Shown in pieces: positions 1-8,900 of a stretch of DNA of 14,997 bases. Positions within the stretch are counted from its first letter, which is position 1. Every line of letters starts with the position of its first letter. Below the pieces are notes generated by a model. The model saw nothing but the letters and a program-made list of their open reading frames with translations, did no database searches and was not told the DNA's origin. The position numbers and the translations under genes were made by a program. The DNA comes from an uncultured Victivallales bacterium (lineage in GTDB: Bacteria > Verrucomicrobiota > Lentisphaeria > Oligosphaerales > JAFGRS01): contig CAILKC010000202.1 in the NCBI GenBank assembly GCA_903834675.1, positions 1-14,997 on the forward strand, written 5' to 3'.

Positions 1-138
1 CCGCGAACCAGGCCCCGGCGGGTCCTTGGCAGCGCGGGCTCCAGGCCGTACAGCGCAGGATAACGCCATACCGCCGGCGCGGTCCCGCTCAAGATACCGC
101 GAACCAGGCCCCGGCGGGTCCTTGGCAGCGCGGGCTCC
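1..138. repeat. Tandem repeat at window edge, 96-bp period
   Basis: Positions 1-42 and 97-138 are identical over 42 bases (both begin ccgcgaaccaggccccggcg), a period of 96 bp. The first copy begins at the window edge, so the true repeat length and copy number are unknown. Ninety-six is a multiple of three and one plus-strand frame (position 2 onward) stays open through both copies, so this could be the end of a repeat-containing gene. The translation is low-complexity Arg/Pro/Ala/Gly and matches no family I recognise. The unit is too long, and the copies too few, to call a CRISPR array. Confidence 0.75.
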
Positions 139-226
139 GAGGAGGCCAGCGGGGTCATGGCAGACGCCTGCCAGATCCAGCGGGGGTCTCTTAATTGAAA
201 CCGTCCTGGCTTCCTTCGCGGGCGCG

Positions 227-255
227 TTGCATGTCGTGAGTGCCGCGGGTACACT
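227..255 (+). promoter_or_regulatory. Candidate sigma-70 promoter for the four-gene operon
   Basis: TTGCAT at 227-232 and TACACT at 250-255 are separated by exactly 17 bp. They match the -35 consensus at 3 of 6 and the -10 consensus at 4 of 6. The expected start of transcription near 262 would leave a leader of about 70 nt before the GTG at 331. An AT-richer patch (ttaattgaaa, 191-200) lies about 25 bp upstream and stands out in this GC-rich DNA. The call rests on motif and position only; a promoter further left, outside the window, is equally possible. Confidence 0.3.
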
Positions 256-330
256 AAGGGCAGCGGATGGCTATCGGGTCCTGCCCTCCGCAGGCTTGCC
301 GCGGCTGTACGTCGGCCTGGAGATGCACCC

Positions 331-3300
331 GTGACTCGCAGTGAATTGTTGTTCTACGAACTCACGCGACTGCGCCGTGACTATATCCGCGGTCGTACCT
401 GGCGTTGTGTCGTCGGGGTAGTCGCGGTGCTCTTGGGTCTATTCACCGTGGCCGTGCTGGCGGATGTAGCGCTGCGGCTCCACAGCGTCTGGTGCTGGGT
501 GATCTGGCTGGCCTTACTGGCCGTGGTTGGCGTCGGCGCCTGGCTGGTCCGGCGGACGGCACGCACGCCGGTATCCAACGAGGCGATGGCGGTGCTGGTG
601 GAAAGTGTTGCCGGTGGCGTCCGCAATCATGTCATCAACGCGGTGCAGTTCGCGAGCAACCCATCCTTGCCCGGCTCCTTTGTGGAAGCCATGCTGGCGG
701 AAGCGGATCCTGGCATGGAGCGGCTCCAGAGCCCGCAGCTCTACTCGCAGAAGCCCTACAGGCGCTTCCTGACGGCGTTGGCTGCCACGGTCGCGGTCCT
801 GCTGCTCGCCTTCGCCGTCTCGCCGCACCGCCTGACGGCGGCCGCGCTACGTATGCTGGCTCCCATGGCCGGAATCCGGCCCTACACGCTGACCCAGATC
901 GCCGCCGTCGAGCCCGGCAATACCGTTATCCCGCGCGGCCAGACCATCGCCGTCGCGGCGGCCTTGAACGGCGACAAGCCGGAGAATGCCATCATCGTCT
1001 GGGAACGGGCGCAGGACAAGACGGACACCTTGCCGATGCAGGTCGGCGCGCCGGGCCGCTATCAGGGTGAACTCAAGGGCGTCTTCCACGACTCCCGCTA
1101 CCGCATCCTCGCCGGCGATGCCCGCTCCGCCTGGTATACGATCCGCGTCACCAATCCGCCCGGACTCGAACGCTGGGAAGCCAAAGTGACGCCGCCGGAC
1201 TACCTCGACCGCAAGACCTTCACCCTCGATAGCACGACGACCGAGGCCGGCGTGCCCACGGGTTCCAGCCTGGTTCTGGGGGGGTCCGCTAGCGCCCCCT
1301 TGAGCACGGCCGTGGTGCTGCAGGATGATGTCGTCGTAGTGGAGAAGAGCCTTTCGGGCAGAACCAAGTTCGCCTTGACCTTCAAGATGCGCGAAGGCGG
1401 CAGTGTCCGCCTGCGGCTGGTGGGGGTGAACGGTCTGGAATCCACCAGCGTCCTGCCGTTTGCGGTACTCCCGGACCAGAAGCCGACCGTAGTTCTGGTG
1501 GACACCAAGCAGCGTCTGGTGGCAGCGGCCGACGCCCAGGTCCCGGTCGCCTTCAAAGCCGACGATGACCATGGGGTCACGCGCGTCGGCCTTGAACGGC
1601 TGCTTGCCGAAGACCGCGTCGAGCCGGTGAGCGATGCCGCGCCCACGGGCCGGGTCAAGTCGTTTGCCGGTCGTTTCCTCCTCGATGTCGCCAGCTTTGA
1701 TGCGCGGGCCGGCGACACGCTGCGCTTTCGCGTCTGGGCCGAGGACAATGGCGACGACCGCGGTCGGCGGCGCGGTTACTCGACGGTCCTGCAACTGACG
1801 GTGCCCGCCTCGGAGGACCACCGCGATGCCCGGCGCCAGATGACCGAACAGGCAGAGGACGGCCTGAAGACGCTGGCCAGGTTGCAGCGGGAGAACCTGA
1901 AGAACACCCGGGGGTTGTGTGATCTGGCGACGCTGGGCAAGCCGGCCGGCAGCGCCTTGGTGCAGCCTCTGAGCATCGCGCAGCAGAACATCCGGGTCAT
2001 GGCTACGGACCTGCTCAAGAACCAGGCTGCCCTGGGCGACCTGGTGACCACCCTGGCGGGCCTGGTCAACCACGAGATGGCGGAGGTCCTGGAACGCTTC
2101 GACGAGACCCACCGGGCCAAACCGCAGGATGTCCCTGGTCTGTTGCGTGCCTGCGTGAAACTCGAGACCATGATCCTGGCCGCCCTGACAGGGATTCCCA
2201 CAGGTCTCGCCAACGAGCAGCGTCAACAGGACAAGACGGATTTGTTCGCGGTGTTGCAGAAGCTCTGCGCGGCCCAGCGCCTGAACCTCAAAGACACCAA
2301 GGCGGCGCAGGGGCCGGGCAGCGATGCGGCCATGGTCTCGAGGCTGGCCGCCGCCGAGGATAAGATCGCCAATGACCTGGTCAGCTTCGGCGATATGTGC
2401 CTGGTGATGATCGAGGAGCGGGTTGACGATGAGTTCGCCAAACAGCTGCGCGCCGCCCATGAGGTGCTGGACAAGGGAAAGACCTACGAGAAGGCCCTCG
2501 CCGCGGCCGAGACCCTCAGCGGCGGCGATGTCGCCGCCTCGTTGCAGGGCCAGGATGAGGTCATGCACGACCTCATGCAGGCACTCAATATCCTCAACCA
2601 GTGGCGCATGAAAAATGCGCAGCGCATCCTGGCGGATGCCGCCGAGACCTTGAAGAAGACGAAGGAGTCGCTGACCGATCTCGAGGCCAAGCAGAACCAG
2701 ATCGCCGAAGTCACCCGCGACCTGTCGCAACGCGGCAAGCTCGACGACGAGGTGCGCGAGAAGTTGCGCGAGATGGACGAGAAGCAGAAGGAGATGGCGA
2801 AGCTGGTCGAGCAAATGGCCAACGATCTCTACCAGTTCCCCGAACTGCCGGTCTGCAACGAGCTGAACTCGAAGATGCGCGAGATTCTCGAGGACGTGGA
2901 GCAGGCCGCGAAGAGCGCCGACGCGCCGGCGATGGAGATCGCGGTGCAGAAGGAAGACAGCCTGCTCGATGCCATTCGCAACACCAAAGAGCGCGTCGAG
3001 GACGTCGAGATGTGGCTGATGGACATCCCCGACAACATCGTCTGGAACATGGAGAGCTTCGACACCGACGAGTTTCCGAATATGCCGCTGGTGCCACTGC
3101 CGGATGAACTCGAGGACATCGTCGGCGAGTTGCTCGATCAGGCAGAGGATGTCGCCAAGCAGAGCCAGGACACGACGGGCAACAACATGATCGCCGACAT
3201 CGAGATGGGCTGGGCGGTCATGGATGGGCCCATGCCCTGCTTCTCGGCCAAGGGCAAGTCGGGCAACACACGCCCGAACGACAACGAGATGACCGGCCGC

Positions 3301-3888
3301 AGCGGCGCGGGCCGTGAGGGGCAGTCCAACGGCGAGCTGGTCGAGAACCATGTCAAGGGCCTGGAGGGCACGGCCACCCACGCCCGGCGTACCCAGGATC
3401 CCTTCCAGAAGGGCATGGTCACCGAGGACGAGGGCTCCACCATGGACGCGCGCGCCACCGGCGGAGGCAAGCTCGGCGGCGAGTCTGAGACCATCGGCAT
3501 GTTCGGCAAGGCCCCACGCCGCGATCTGGCGACCGCCAGCCATGGCAACAGCCCGACCAAACTGCGGCAGGAGACCGAGGCGGTCTACGCCACGGCGCGC
3601 TTGCTCTACCTGGGCACCGGCAGCCTGGGCACCGCGGCGCGCGAACTGCGCGGCGTCGAGAATGCGGCCGGCAAGATGAAAGAATTCGGCTCGCTGCACC
3701 GCCGGGTGCTGCGCCGACTCGAAGACACGCAGGTGGAGATGAATAGCGGCGTGGTGCTGCCCATGCCGGTGGCGACCGTCTCTCAAACCGGCGGCGCGGC
3801 CACCGACGATGTCGATATCAACAAGATCTCGGAAGAGTACCGCGACATCGTCAGCGACTACTACCGCAGCCTGCAAGACGGCAAGTAG
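331..3888 (+). CDS. DUF4175-like large envelope protein with membrane N-terminus and coiled coil
   Basis: 1185 aa. The GTG start at 331 has a GGAGA ribosome binding site at 319-323, 7 nt away. Three hydrophobic segments lie near the N-terminus (about residues 27-46, 53-73 and 146-168). After them come beta-rich, Ig-like stretches (about 185-500), a long helical part with a charged coiled coil (about 761-900, rich in Glu, Lys and Gln), an acidic segment rich in DELED-type clusters (about 910-950), and a Gly/Asn/Ser-rich linker (about 980-1090). The end, which includes EEYRDIVSDYYRSL, is typical of the DUF4175-type proteins of Planctomycetota and relatives. Those are membrane-anchored with a large outside part, often near MoxR/DUF58/BatA genes; their role is unknown. 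It is the first gene of a four-gene operon, 40 bp before the next start. Family assignment is by recognition of layout, not by a search; the envelope location is firm. Confidence 0.75.
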   Translation: MTRSELLFYELTRLRRDYIRGRTWRCVVGVVAVLLGLFTVAVLADVALRLHSVWCWVIWLALLAVVGVGAWLVRRTARTPVSNEAMAVLVESVAGGVRNHVINAVQFASNPSLPGSFVEAMLAEADPGMERLQSPQLYSQKPYRRFLTALAATVAVLLLAFAVSPHRLTAAALRMLAPMAGIRPYTLTQIAAVEPGNTVIPRGQTIAVAAALNGDKPENAIIVWERAQDKTDTLPMQVGAPGRYQGELKGVFHDSRYRILAGDARSAWYTIRVTNPPGLERWEAKVTPPDYLDRKTFTLDSTTTEAGVPTGSSLVLGGSASAPLSTAVVLQDDVVVVEKSLSGRTKFALTFKMREGGSVRLRLVGVNGLESTSVLPFAVLPDQKPTVVLVDTKQRLVAAADAQVPVAFKADDDHGVTRVGLERLLAEDRVEPVSDAAPTGRVKSFAGRFLLDVASFDARAGDTLRFRVWAEDNGDDRGRRRGYSTVLQLTVPASEDHRDARRQMTEQAEDGLKTLARLQRENLKNTRGLCDLATLGKPAGSALVQPLSIAQQNIRVMATDLLKNQAALGDLVTTLAGLVNHEMAEVLERFDETHRAKPQDVPGLLRACVKLETMILAALTGIPTGLANEQRQQDKTDLFAVLQKLCAAQRLNLKDTKAAQGPGSDAAMVSRLAAAEDKIANDLVSFGDMCLVMIEERVDDEFAKQLRAAHEVLDKGKTYEKALAAAETLSGGDVAASLQGQDEVMHDLMQALNILNQWRMKNAQRILADAAETLKKTKESLTDLEAKQNQIAEVTRDLSQRGKLDDEVREKLREMDEKQKEMAKLVEQMANDLYQFPELPVCNELNSKMREILEDVEQAAKSADAPAMEIAVQKEDSLLDAIRNTKERVEDVEMWLMDIPDNIVWNMESFDTDEFPNMPLVPLPDELEDIVGELLDQAEDVAKQSQDTTGNNMIADIEMGWAVMDGPMPCFSAKGKSGNTRPNDNEMTGRSGAGREGQSNGELVENHVKGLEGTATHARRTQDPFQKGMVTEDEGSTMDARATGGGKLGGESETIGMFGKAPRRDLATASHGNSPTKLRQETEAVYATARLLYLGTGSLGTAARELRGVENAAGKMKEFGSLHRRVLRRLEDTQVEMNSGVVLPMPVATVSQTGGAATDDVDINKISEEYRDIVSDYYRSLQDGK

Positions 3889-3915
3889 GCGCCGGGGCCG
3901 CCGCGAGCGCTGGGC

Positions 3916-3923
3916 AAGGGGGA
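3916..3923 (+). promoter_or_regulatory. Ribosome binding site that sets the start of the first OPT-like gene
   Basis: AAGGGGGA sits 5 nt before the GTG at 3929. The same reading frame is open upstream to 3809, inside the preceding gene, but that extension is Ser/Thr/Arg-rich shadow coding with no ribosome binding site. The next ATG (3944) has only a poorly spaced purine run. GTG 3929 is therefore the best start. Confidence 0.6.
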
Positions 3924-3928
3924 CGACG

Positions 3929-5899
3929 GTGGAGCACGCAGGGATGCCGGCGCCGGAAGAGGCGCCGACCGGCGCGGTTCAAGGCGATCTCGTGGCCCCG
4001 CGGGTGGTGACCCTGCGCGCCATGGCCATCGCCTGTGCCCTCATGCCGATCCTGTCCATGTGGGTGGTGCAGGCGGAGTTGATCTGGTACACCGGGCACT
4101 CGACCGCGATTTCGCTGTTCTTCCACGTCACCTTCGTGCTCTTCCTTCTGGCGCTGGTCAACCTGGCGGTTCGCCGACGCTGGCCGGCCCTCGCTCTGGA
4201 GCCGGGGGAACTGCTGACCATCTACGTCATGCTCTCGGTGGCGGGGACCCTCTGCAGTCACGATCTGCTGCAGATCATGATCCCGATGCTGACCTATCCG
4301 ACCTACAACGCCAACCCCCAGAACCGCTGGGACACGATCCTGCTGCCCTTCCTCAAGCCCTGGGCCATGGTCTCCGACAAGGCAGCGATCACGGGTCTGG
4401 CGGTGGGCAATGGCTGGCTGTACGACTCCAGAATCCTGGCCGCCTGGGTGAAGCCCCTGGCCTTCTGGAGCGCCTTTCTGCTGGCCCTGATGGCAGCGCT
4501 GTTCTGCCTCAACGTCTTCTTCCGCCAACCCTGGACCGAGAAGGAGCGCCTGAGTTTTCCCATCATCCAGATTCCCTTGCTCATCTGCACCAGCCTCGGG
4601 GAGCTGTTGCGCAGTCGGTTGTTCTGGGTCGGCTTTGGCCTCACCGCGGCCATCGATGTGCTGAACGGCTTCAACACCCTCTACCCGACCTTTCCGAAAG
4701 TTCCCATCGTCAAGGCCTTCGAATTCCGCGAGTACTTTGTCGAGCGGCCGTGGAACGCGATTGCCTCCACCGAGATCAACCTGTATCCGTTCGTCATTGG
4801 CCTGGCCTACTTCCTGCCGACCGACCTGGCTTTCAGTTGCTGGTTCTTCTTTCTGTTGTTCAAAGTCCAGCAGGTGCTTTCGGCGGTGGTGGGGGTGCGT
4901 GAGTTGCCCGGTTTCCCGTTCCCTGACGAGCAGGCGGCAGGCGGCTACCTGGCCTTGGGGGTGCTGGCGCTATGGCTGGCCCGGCGACACTTGGCGGCCG
5001 CCGGGCGCACGGTTCTCGGTCTGTCCGGCGGGGCCGATGATGCCGCCGAGCCCCTGCGCTACCGGACCGCGTTCGTCTGCCTGGTGGCCTGCACCATCTT
5101 CCTCATCGGTTGCGGGGTAGCGCTCGGGGCTTCGCCGGGGATGATGCTGCTGTTCTTCCTGCTTTTCTACCTCTACTCGATCGCCATCGCGCGCATGCGA
5201 GCCGAGCTGGGACCGCCGGCGCACGATCTGCACCTCATCGGGCCGGAGACGCTGATCAACAACGCGATAGGCACGCGCCAGATCAGTTCCGGCAACCTGG
5301 CGACCTTCTCGTTCTTCTTCTGGTTCAACCGGGCCTACCGGGCCCACTTTTCGGCGCATAGTATGGAAGCCTTGAAGATCGCGCAGTTGCGTCGGGCCAC
5401 GGCCCGGTCCATGATGTGGGCCACGGGGGTGGCGCTGCTGGTCGGTCTGGTCTCGGCCTACTGGGCGCTGCTCCATGCGCTCTATGTGCATGGCTACAGC
5501 GGTCGGCCAGCCGGTCAGGCCTTTGCCAGCCAGGGTTGGCAGCGTCTCGAGGGCTGGCTCTCCTTCCCGCAAAAAGCCCGGGTGGCGGCCACGGTGGCTA
5601 CGGTGGCGGGCGCGCTGTTCACCTTCTTCCTGGGCACGATGCGCAGCAGTTTCACCTGGTGGGTCTGGCATCCGGTGGGTTACGCGACCGCCACCTCGTG
5701 GTCGATGGGTAAGCTCTGGGCCTGCATTTTCCTGGCCTGGCTGGCGAAGGCCATCATCACTCGTTACGGCGGCGCCACGACCTATCGGCAGGCCATGCCC
5801 TTCTTCGTGGGGCTCGTGCTTGGGGAGTTCGTCGTGGGCAGCATCTGGGGCATCTGGGGGGCGTTCACCAGCACTCCAGTGTATCACTTCTGGGGGTGA
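3929..5899 (+). CDS. OPT-like polytopic membrane protein (DUF6785/DUF6784 type)
   Basis: 656 aa from GTG 3929, with about 13 predicted membrane segments starting at residues 32-50. Visible landmarks are an EKERLSFPII motif (204-213) after about four membrane segments, a conserved loop RMRAELGPPAHDLH (about 422-435), and a C-terminal block WWVWHPVGYATATSW (577-591) followed by a YGG..Y....PFF.GL.LGEF pattern. I recognise this as the DUF6785 body with a DUF6784 end, a family often labelled peptide transporter because of its distant OPT-like (oligopeptide transporter) fold. It sits in the inner membrane; substrate and energy coupling are unknown. It is the second gene of the operon and ends 6 bp before the M28/FtsX fusion. 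The gene at 10606 has the same general plan and the equivalent L-x-FP motif at the same distance from its N-terminus, so the two are probably old paralogues. The family is fairly sure, the function is not. Confidence 0.75.
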   Translation: MEHAGMPAPEEAPTGAVQGDLVAPRVVTLRAMAIACALMPILSMWVVQAELIWYTGHSTAISLFFHVTFVLFLLALVNLAVRRRWPALALEPGELLTIYVMLSVAGTLCSHDLLQIMIPMLTYPTYNANPQNRWDTILLPFLKPWAMVSDKAAITGLAVGNGWLYDSRILAAWVKPLAFWSAFLLALMAALFCLNVFFRQPWTEKERLSFPIIQIPLLICTSLGELLRSRLFWVGFGLTAAIDVLNGFNTLYPTFPKVPIVKAFEFREYFVERPWNAIASTEINLYPFVIGLAYFLPTDLAFSCWFFFLLFKVQQVLSAVVGVRELPGFPFPDEQAAGGYLALGVLALWLARRHLAAAGRTVLGLSGGADDAAEPLRYRTAFVCLVACTIFLIGCGVALGASPGMMLLFFLLFYLYSIAIARMRAELGPPAHDLHLIGPETLINNAIGTRQISSGNLATFSFFFWFNRAYRAHFSAHSMEALKIAQLRRATARSMMWATGVALLVGLVSAYWALLHALYVHGYSGRPAGQAFASQGWQRLEGWLSFPQKARVAATVATVAGALFTFFLGTMRSSFTWWVWHPVGYATATSWSMGKLWACIFLAWLAKAIITRYGGATTYRQAMPFFVGLVLGEFVVGSIWGIWGAFTSTPVYHFWG

Positions 5900-5905
5900 C
5901 GTTCC

Positions 5906-8900
5906 GTGCGTTGGGTCCTCATTGCCGTAGCGTTCATTGCGCTGACTGTGGGTACGGCGGTCTGGCTGGGGCGGCCGCGGCCGGTGGCGCTGACGGTTGC
6001 CAAGATCGGGGAGGGCAGCGCTGGCGCCGACTTGCGCCCGGACCGCATCCGCGCCGACCTGCAGCGACTCACCCGGACGCCCAGTCGGCTGACCGGCTCA
6101 CCCGGGGCGGCGGATGCCGTGGCCTATATCCAGGAGGTCCTGCGCGGCCTCAACGCCGAGATCGAGACCACCGAGATTGAGGTCCCGGTGCCGCGTACGA
6201 TCGAGGCCTTCTTGTCTGGCGTGACGGCCGCGGGGGAGGTCCGCGTGCCCCTGCAGCCGCTGTGGCCGAACCTGGCCCGCACCGCCAGCACGCCGTCGGC
6301 CGGCCTGACGGGGCCGCTGCTGGACATCGGCTCTGGCAGCGAGGCGGAACTCAGCGGCAAGCCCCTGCGCGGGGCGCTGGTGGTGCTGGACTGGGCCAGC
6401 AACCTCGAGTGGCTCAGCATCCCCGAATTCGGCGGTCGAGCCGTGATTTTTCGCGCCAACGATGAGGCCACCTGCTACACGGCTCAAGGCAAGTTCCTCT
6501 CGGTCCCCGCCGATGTGCCGCGCTACTATGTCGCGACGGCGGACCTGCCGGCCCTCGATCGTCTGCTGGCGACGCCCACGCCGACGGCGGTCGTACACGC
6601 TGCGACCGAGTGGCAGCCGGCCCGCGCCGTGAGCCTTCTGGCCCGCCTCAACCAGGGCACGGCCGCCGTCGGCAGCCCCGATGCCGCCCCGGTGGTGTTC
6701 CATGCGTACTACGACAGCATCAGCGTCGTGCCGGACCTGGCCCCCGGCGCCGAACAGGCCTGCGGCGCCGCCGTCCTGCTGGAGCTGGCGCGCTACTTCG
6801 CCGTGACCCCCACCCGGCGGCCGGTGTATGCGCTCTTCACGGGGGCTCACGGTCAGGCCATGGCGGGCATGATCGATGTCACCGCCCGCCTGCGCCAGGG
6901 CCTCAAGGAGGGCTGGTCGGAGGCTCAGAAGAACTCGCTGCTCGCCAGGATGGGCCGTCCCGGGCTGTTGGTCGGGCTCGACCTCTCTTCGCGTTCGGAC
7001 CGCTGCGGCATCTTCGCCCTGGGCCGTTTTCGCGGTCAGTACGAGCACCTGCTTCGGCCCAAGTTCAGTGTGCTGGGGGACTCGCTGGACAAGTATGCGC
7101 AAGCGCTGGTCGCGGGGCCCGGGGCGGAGAAGACCGGGGCAACACTGGTTGGCACGCCCTACATCGTTGACTGCATTAACCTGACCCGGGGGCGCGGCTG
7201 GTGGACCTACTTTCCGTACCAGGCGCCGTTCGAGAGTGAGGTGCCGGTGACGGCCGGGTTCCCCGCCATCACGCTGGCCACGGTCAACGACGACCGCCGC
7301 TACGTCGATACCCCGGGGGACCGCTTTGAGCGCTTGCGCCTGGACATCCTCGAGCGGCAAGTCACCGCCAAGGCCGGTGAGCGCCCCGGGCTGGCCGCGG
7401 TGGCGCGGGCTATCGCCGAGTGGTCGGGGCCGTTTGTCAGTTCCGAGCTGCTCGATGTGTGGGCCAATCTGGCTGGCCGTGTGGCCTGGCTCGACCAGGA
7501 GAAGGACTACACCCCCAACCAGCCCCTCAGCGGCGCCCTCGTGTTCCTCAAGACGCAGCGCGGTGACAAGCACCTCATGGGCACGCGCGGCATCCCGGCT
7601 ACCTTCACCGATGAGAAGGGGAAATTCTCCTTCCCCGGGCTGCTGCAGATGACCGACAACTGGCAGTTCCGCAACTGTCTGCTCGAGGCCTATGGCACCG
7701 CCACCCCCCGTTTTCTCGACGCCAATCCTGCGGCCGTGGCGCAGTACCGCAAGATTCTGCGGCGGGCCGGCAAGCCCGAGGTGACGCCGCAGGATGGCTC
7801 TCTGATCTACGGCATTGACATGGCCCGGCCGAATGACTATCCGTGGACCGTCGAGATGAAGACGGTCGAGCAGCACCTCAACCTGGTCTGCTTCCCGTGC
7901 AGCGCCGTGACTCTGACTGGCCTCACCGACCCGCGTGGCTATATCCCCTTGAAGGACGCCGCCATTCTCGAAGCCTCGACCCTGTCCTCGCCCTTCCAGT
8001 TCGGCCGCAGCAGCCCCGACGCGCTGTGGGGCGACGATGCCGAGGCCTTGGTGACCCTCTGGGGCGATCCGACCCTGCGCGTCATGTTGACCCTGGGTCT
8101 CGGCTTCCAGGGCAAACGCCTGATCCTGATCAACAACCGGGTCGAGAAACCCGAAGGCAGCGGCTTTGTGCTGGACGAATTGCGCACCCTGCCGTCGATG
8201 GTGATGCAGGGCGCTGGCGACATGTGGCGTCTGGATGAGTCGCGCATCCGCAAGCTCGAACGCAACGGCGTGCGCAATCCGCGGCTGCGGCAGTTCCACG
8301 ACGAAGCCCGGCAGCACCTCGATGCAGCCCAGGGGGCGCTGGAACGCAGCGACTGGCGCGGTTACCGCTTGGCCAGCGAAAAGGGCTGGGCCCTCGAGGG
8401 CAAGGCCTATGCCGAGGTGCTCACCGTGATCAACAACATGATCCGCGGCGTCCTGTTCTACCTGGCCCTGCTGCTGCCGTTCTCGTACTGCCTGGAGCGC
8501 CTGCTCATCGCCGCCGGCACCATCAAGCGCCGCATGGCCGGCATCGCTGGCATCTTCTCGGCCTGCTTCCTGCTGCTCGCCGCCGTACACCCCGCCTTCC
8601 GCTTTACCCTGACGCCGTTCCTGGTGCTGTTGGCCTTCATCATCGTGGCCCTGGTGGCGACGGTGGCGGTCCTGATCGTGGTGCGCATGGACACCGTGCT
8701 GCAGGAGCGCAAGCGAGCCCTGGTGGGACGGCATGACGAGCCACTCAACCTCGGCGGCATCGCGGTCCGCGCCGTGGACCTGGGCATCTCGAATATCCGG
8801 CGACGCCCGCAGCGGGGTTTCCTGACCGGACTGACCGTGGTCATGGTCACCTTCATCCTGCTCTCCTTCACCTCCCTGACGCCGGTCGTCAGCATCTCGC

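Noticed and set aside
1..138. CRISPR array
   Set aside because: Only two copies, a repeat of at least 42 bp with no typical end pattern, and no cas genes.
26..334. Open frame (102 codons, TTG start) just before the DUF4175-like gene
   Set aside because: It is built from the tandem repeat plus low-complexity residues, has no convincing start in the window, covers the candidate promoter, and shows no known motif. It could only be real as the end of a gene starting left of the window.
847..3876. 1009-codon open frame on the minus strand opposite the DUF4175-like gene
   Set aside because: A GC-rich antisense shadow, rich in His/Gly/Arg/Leu with no family motifs; the plus-strand protein has clear domain structure and a ribosome binding site.
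3809..3928. N-terminal extension of the first OPT-like protein into the previous gene
   Set aside because: The 40 extra residues are Ser/Thr/Arg-rich shadow coding within the preceding gene, and the ribosome binding site at 3916-3923 points to GTG 3929.
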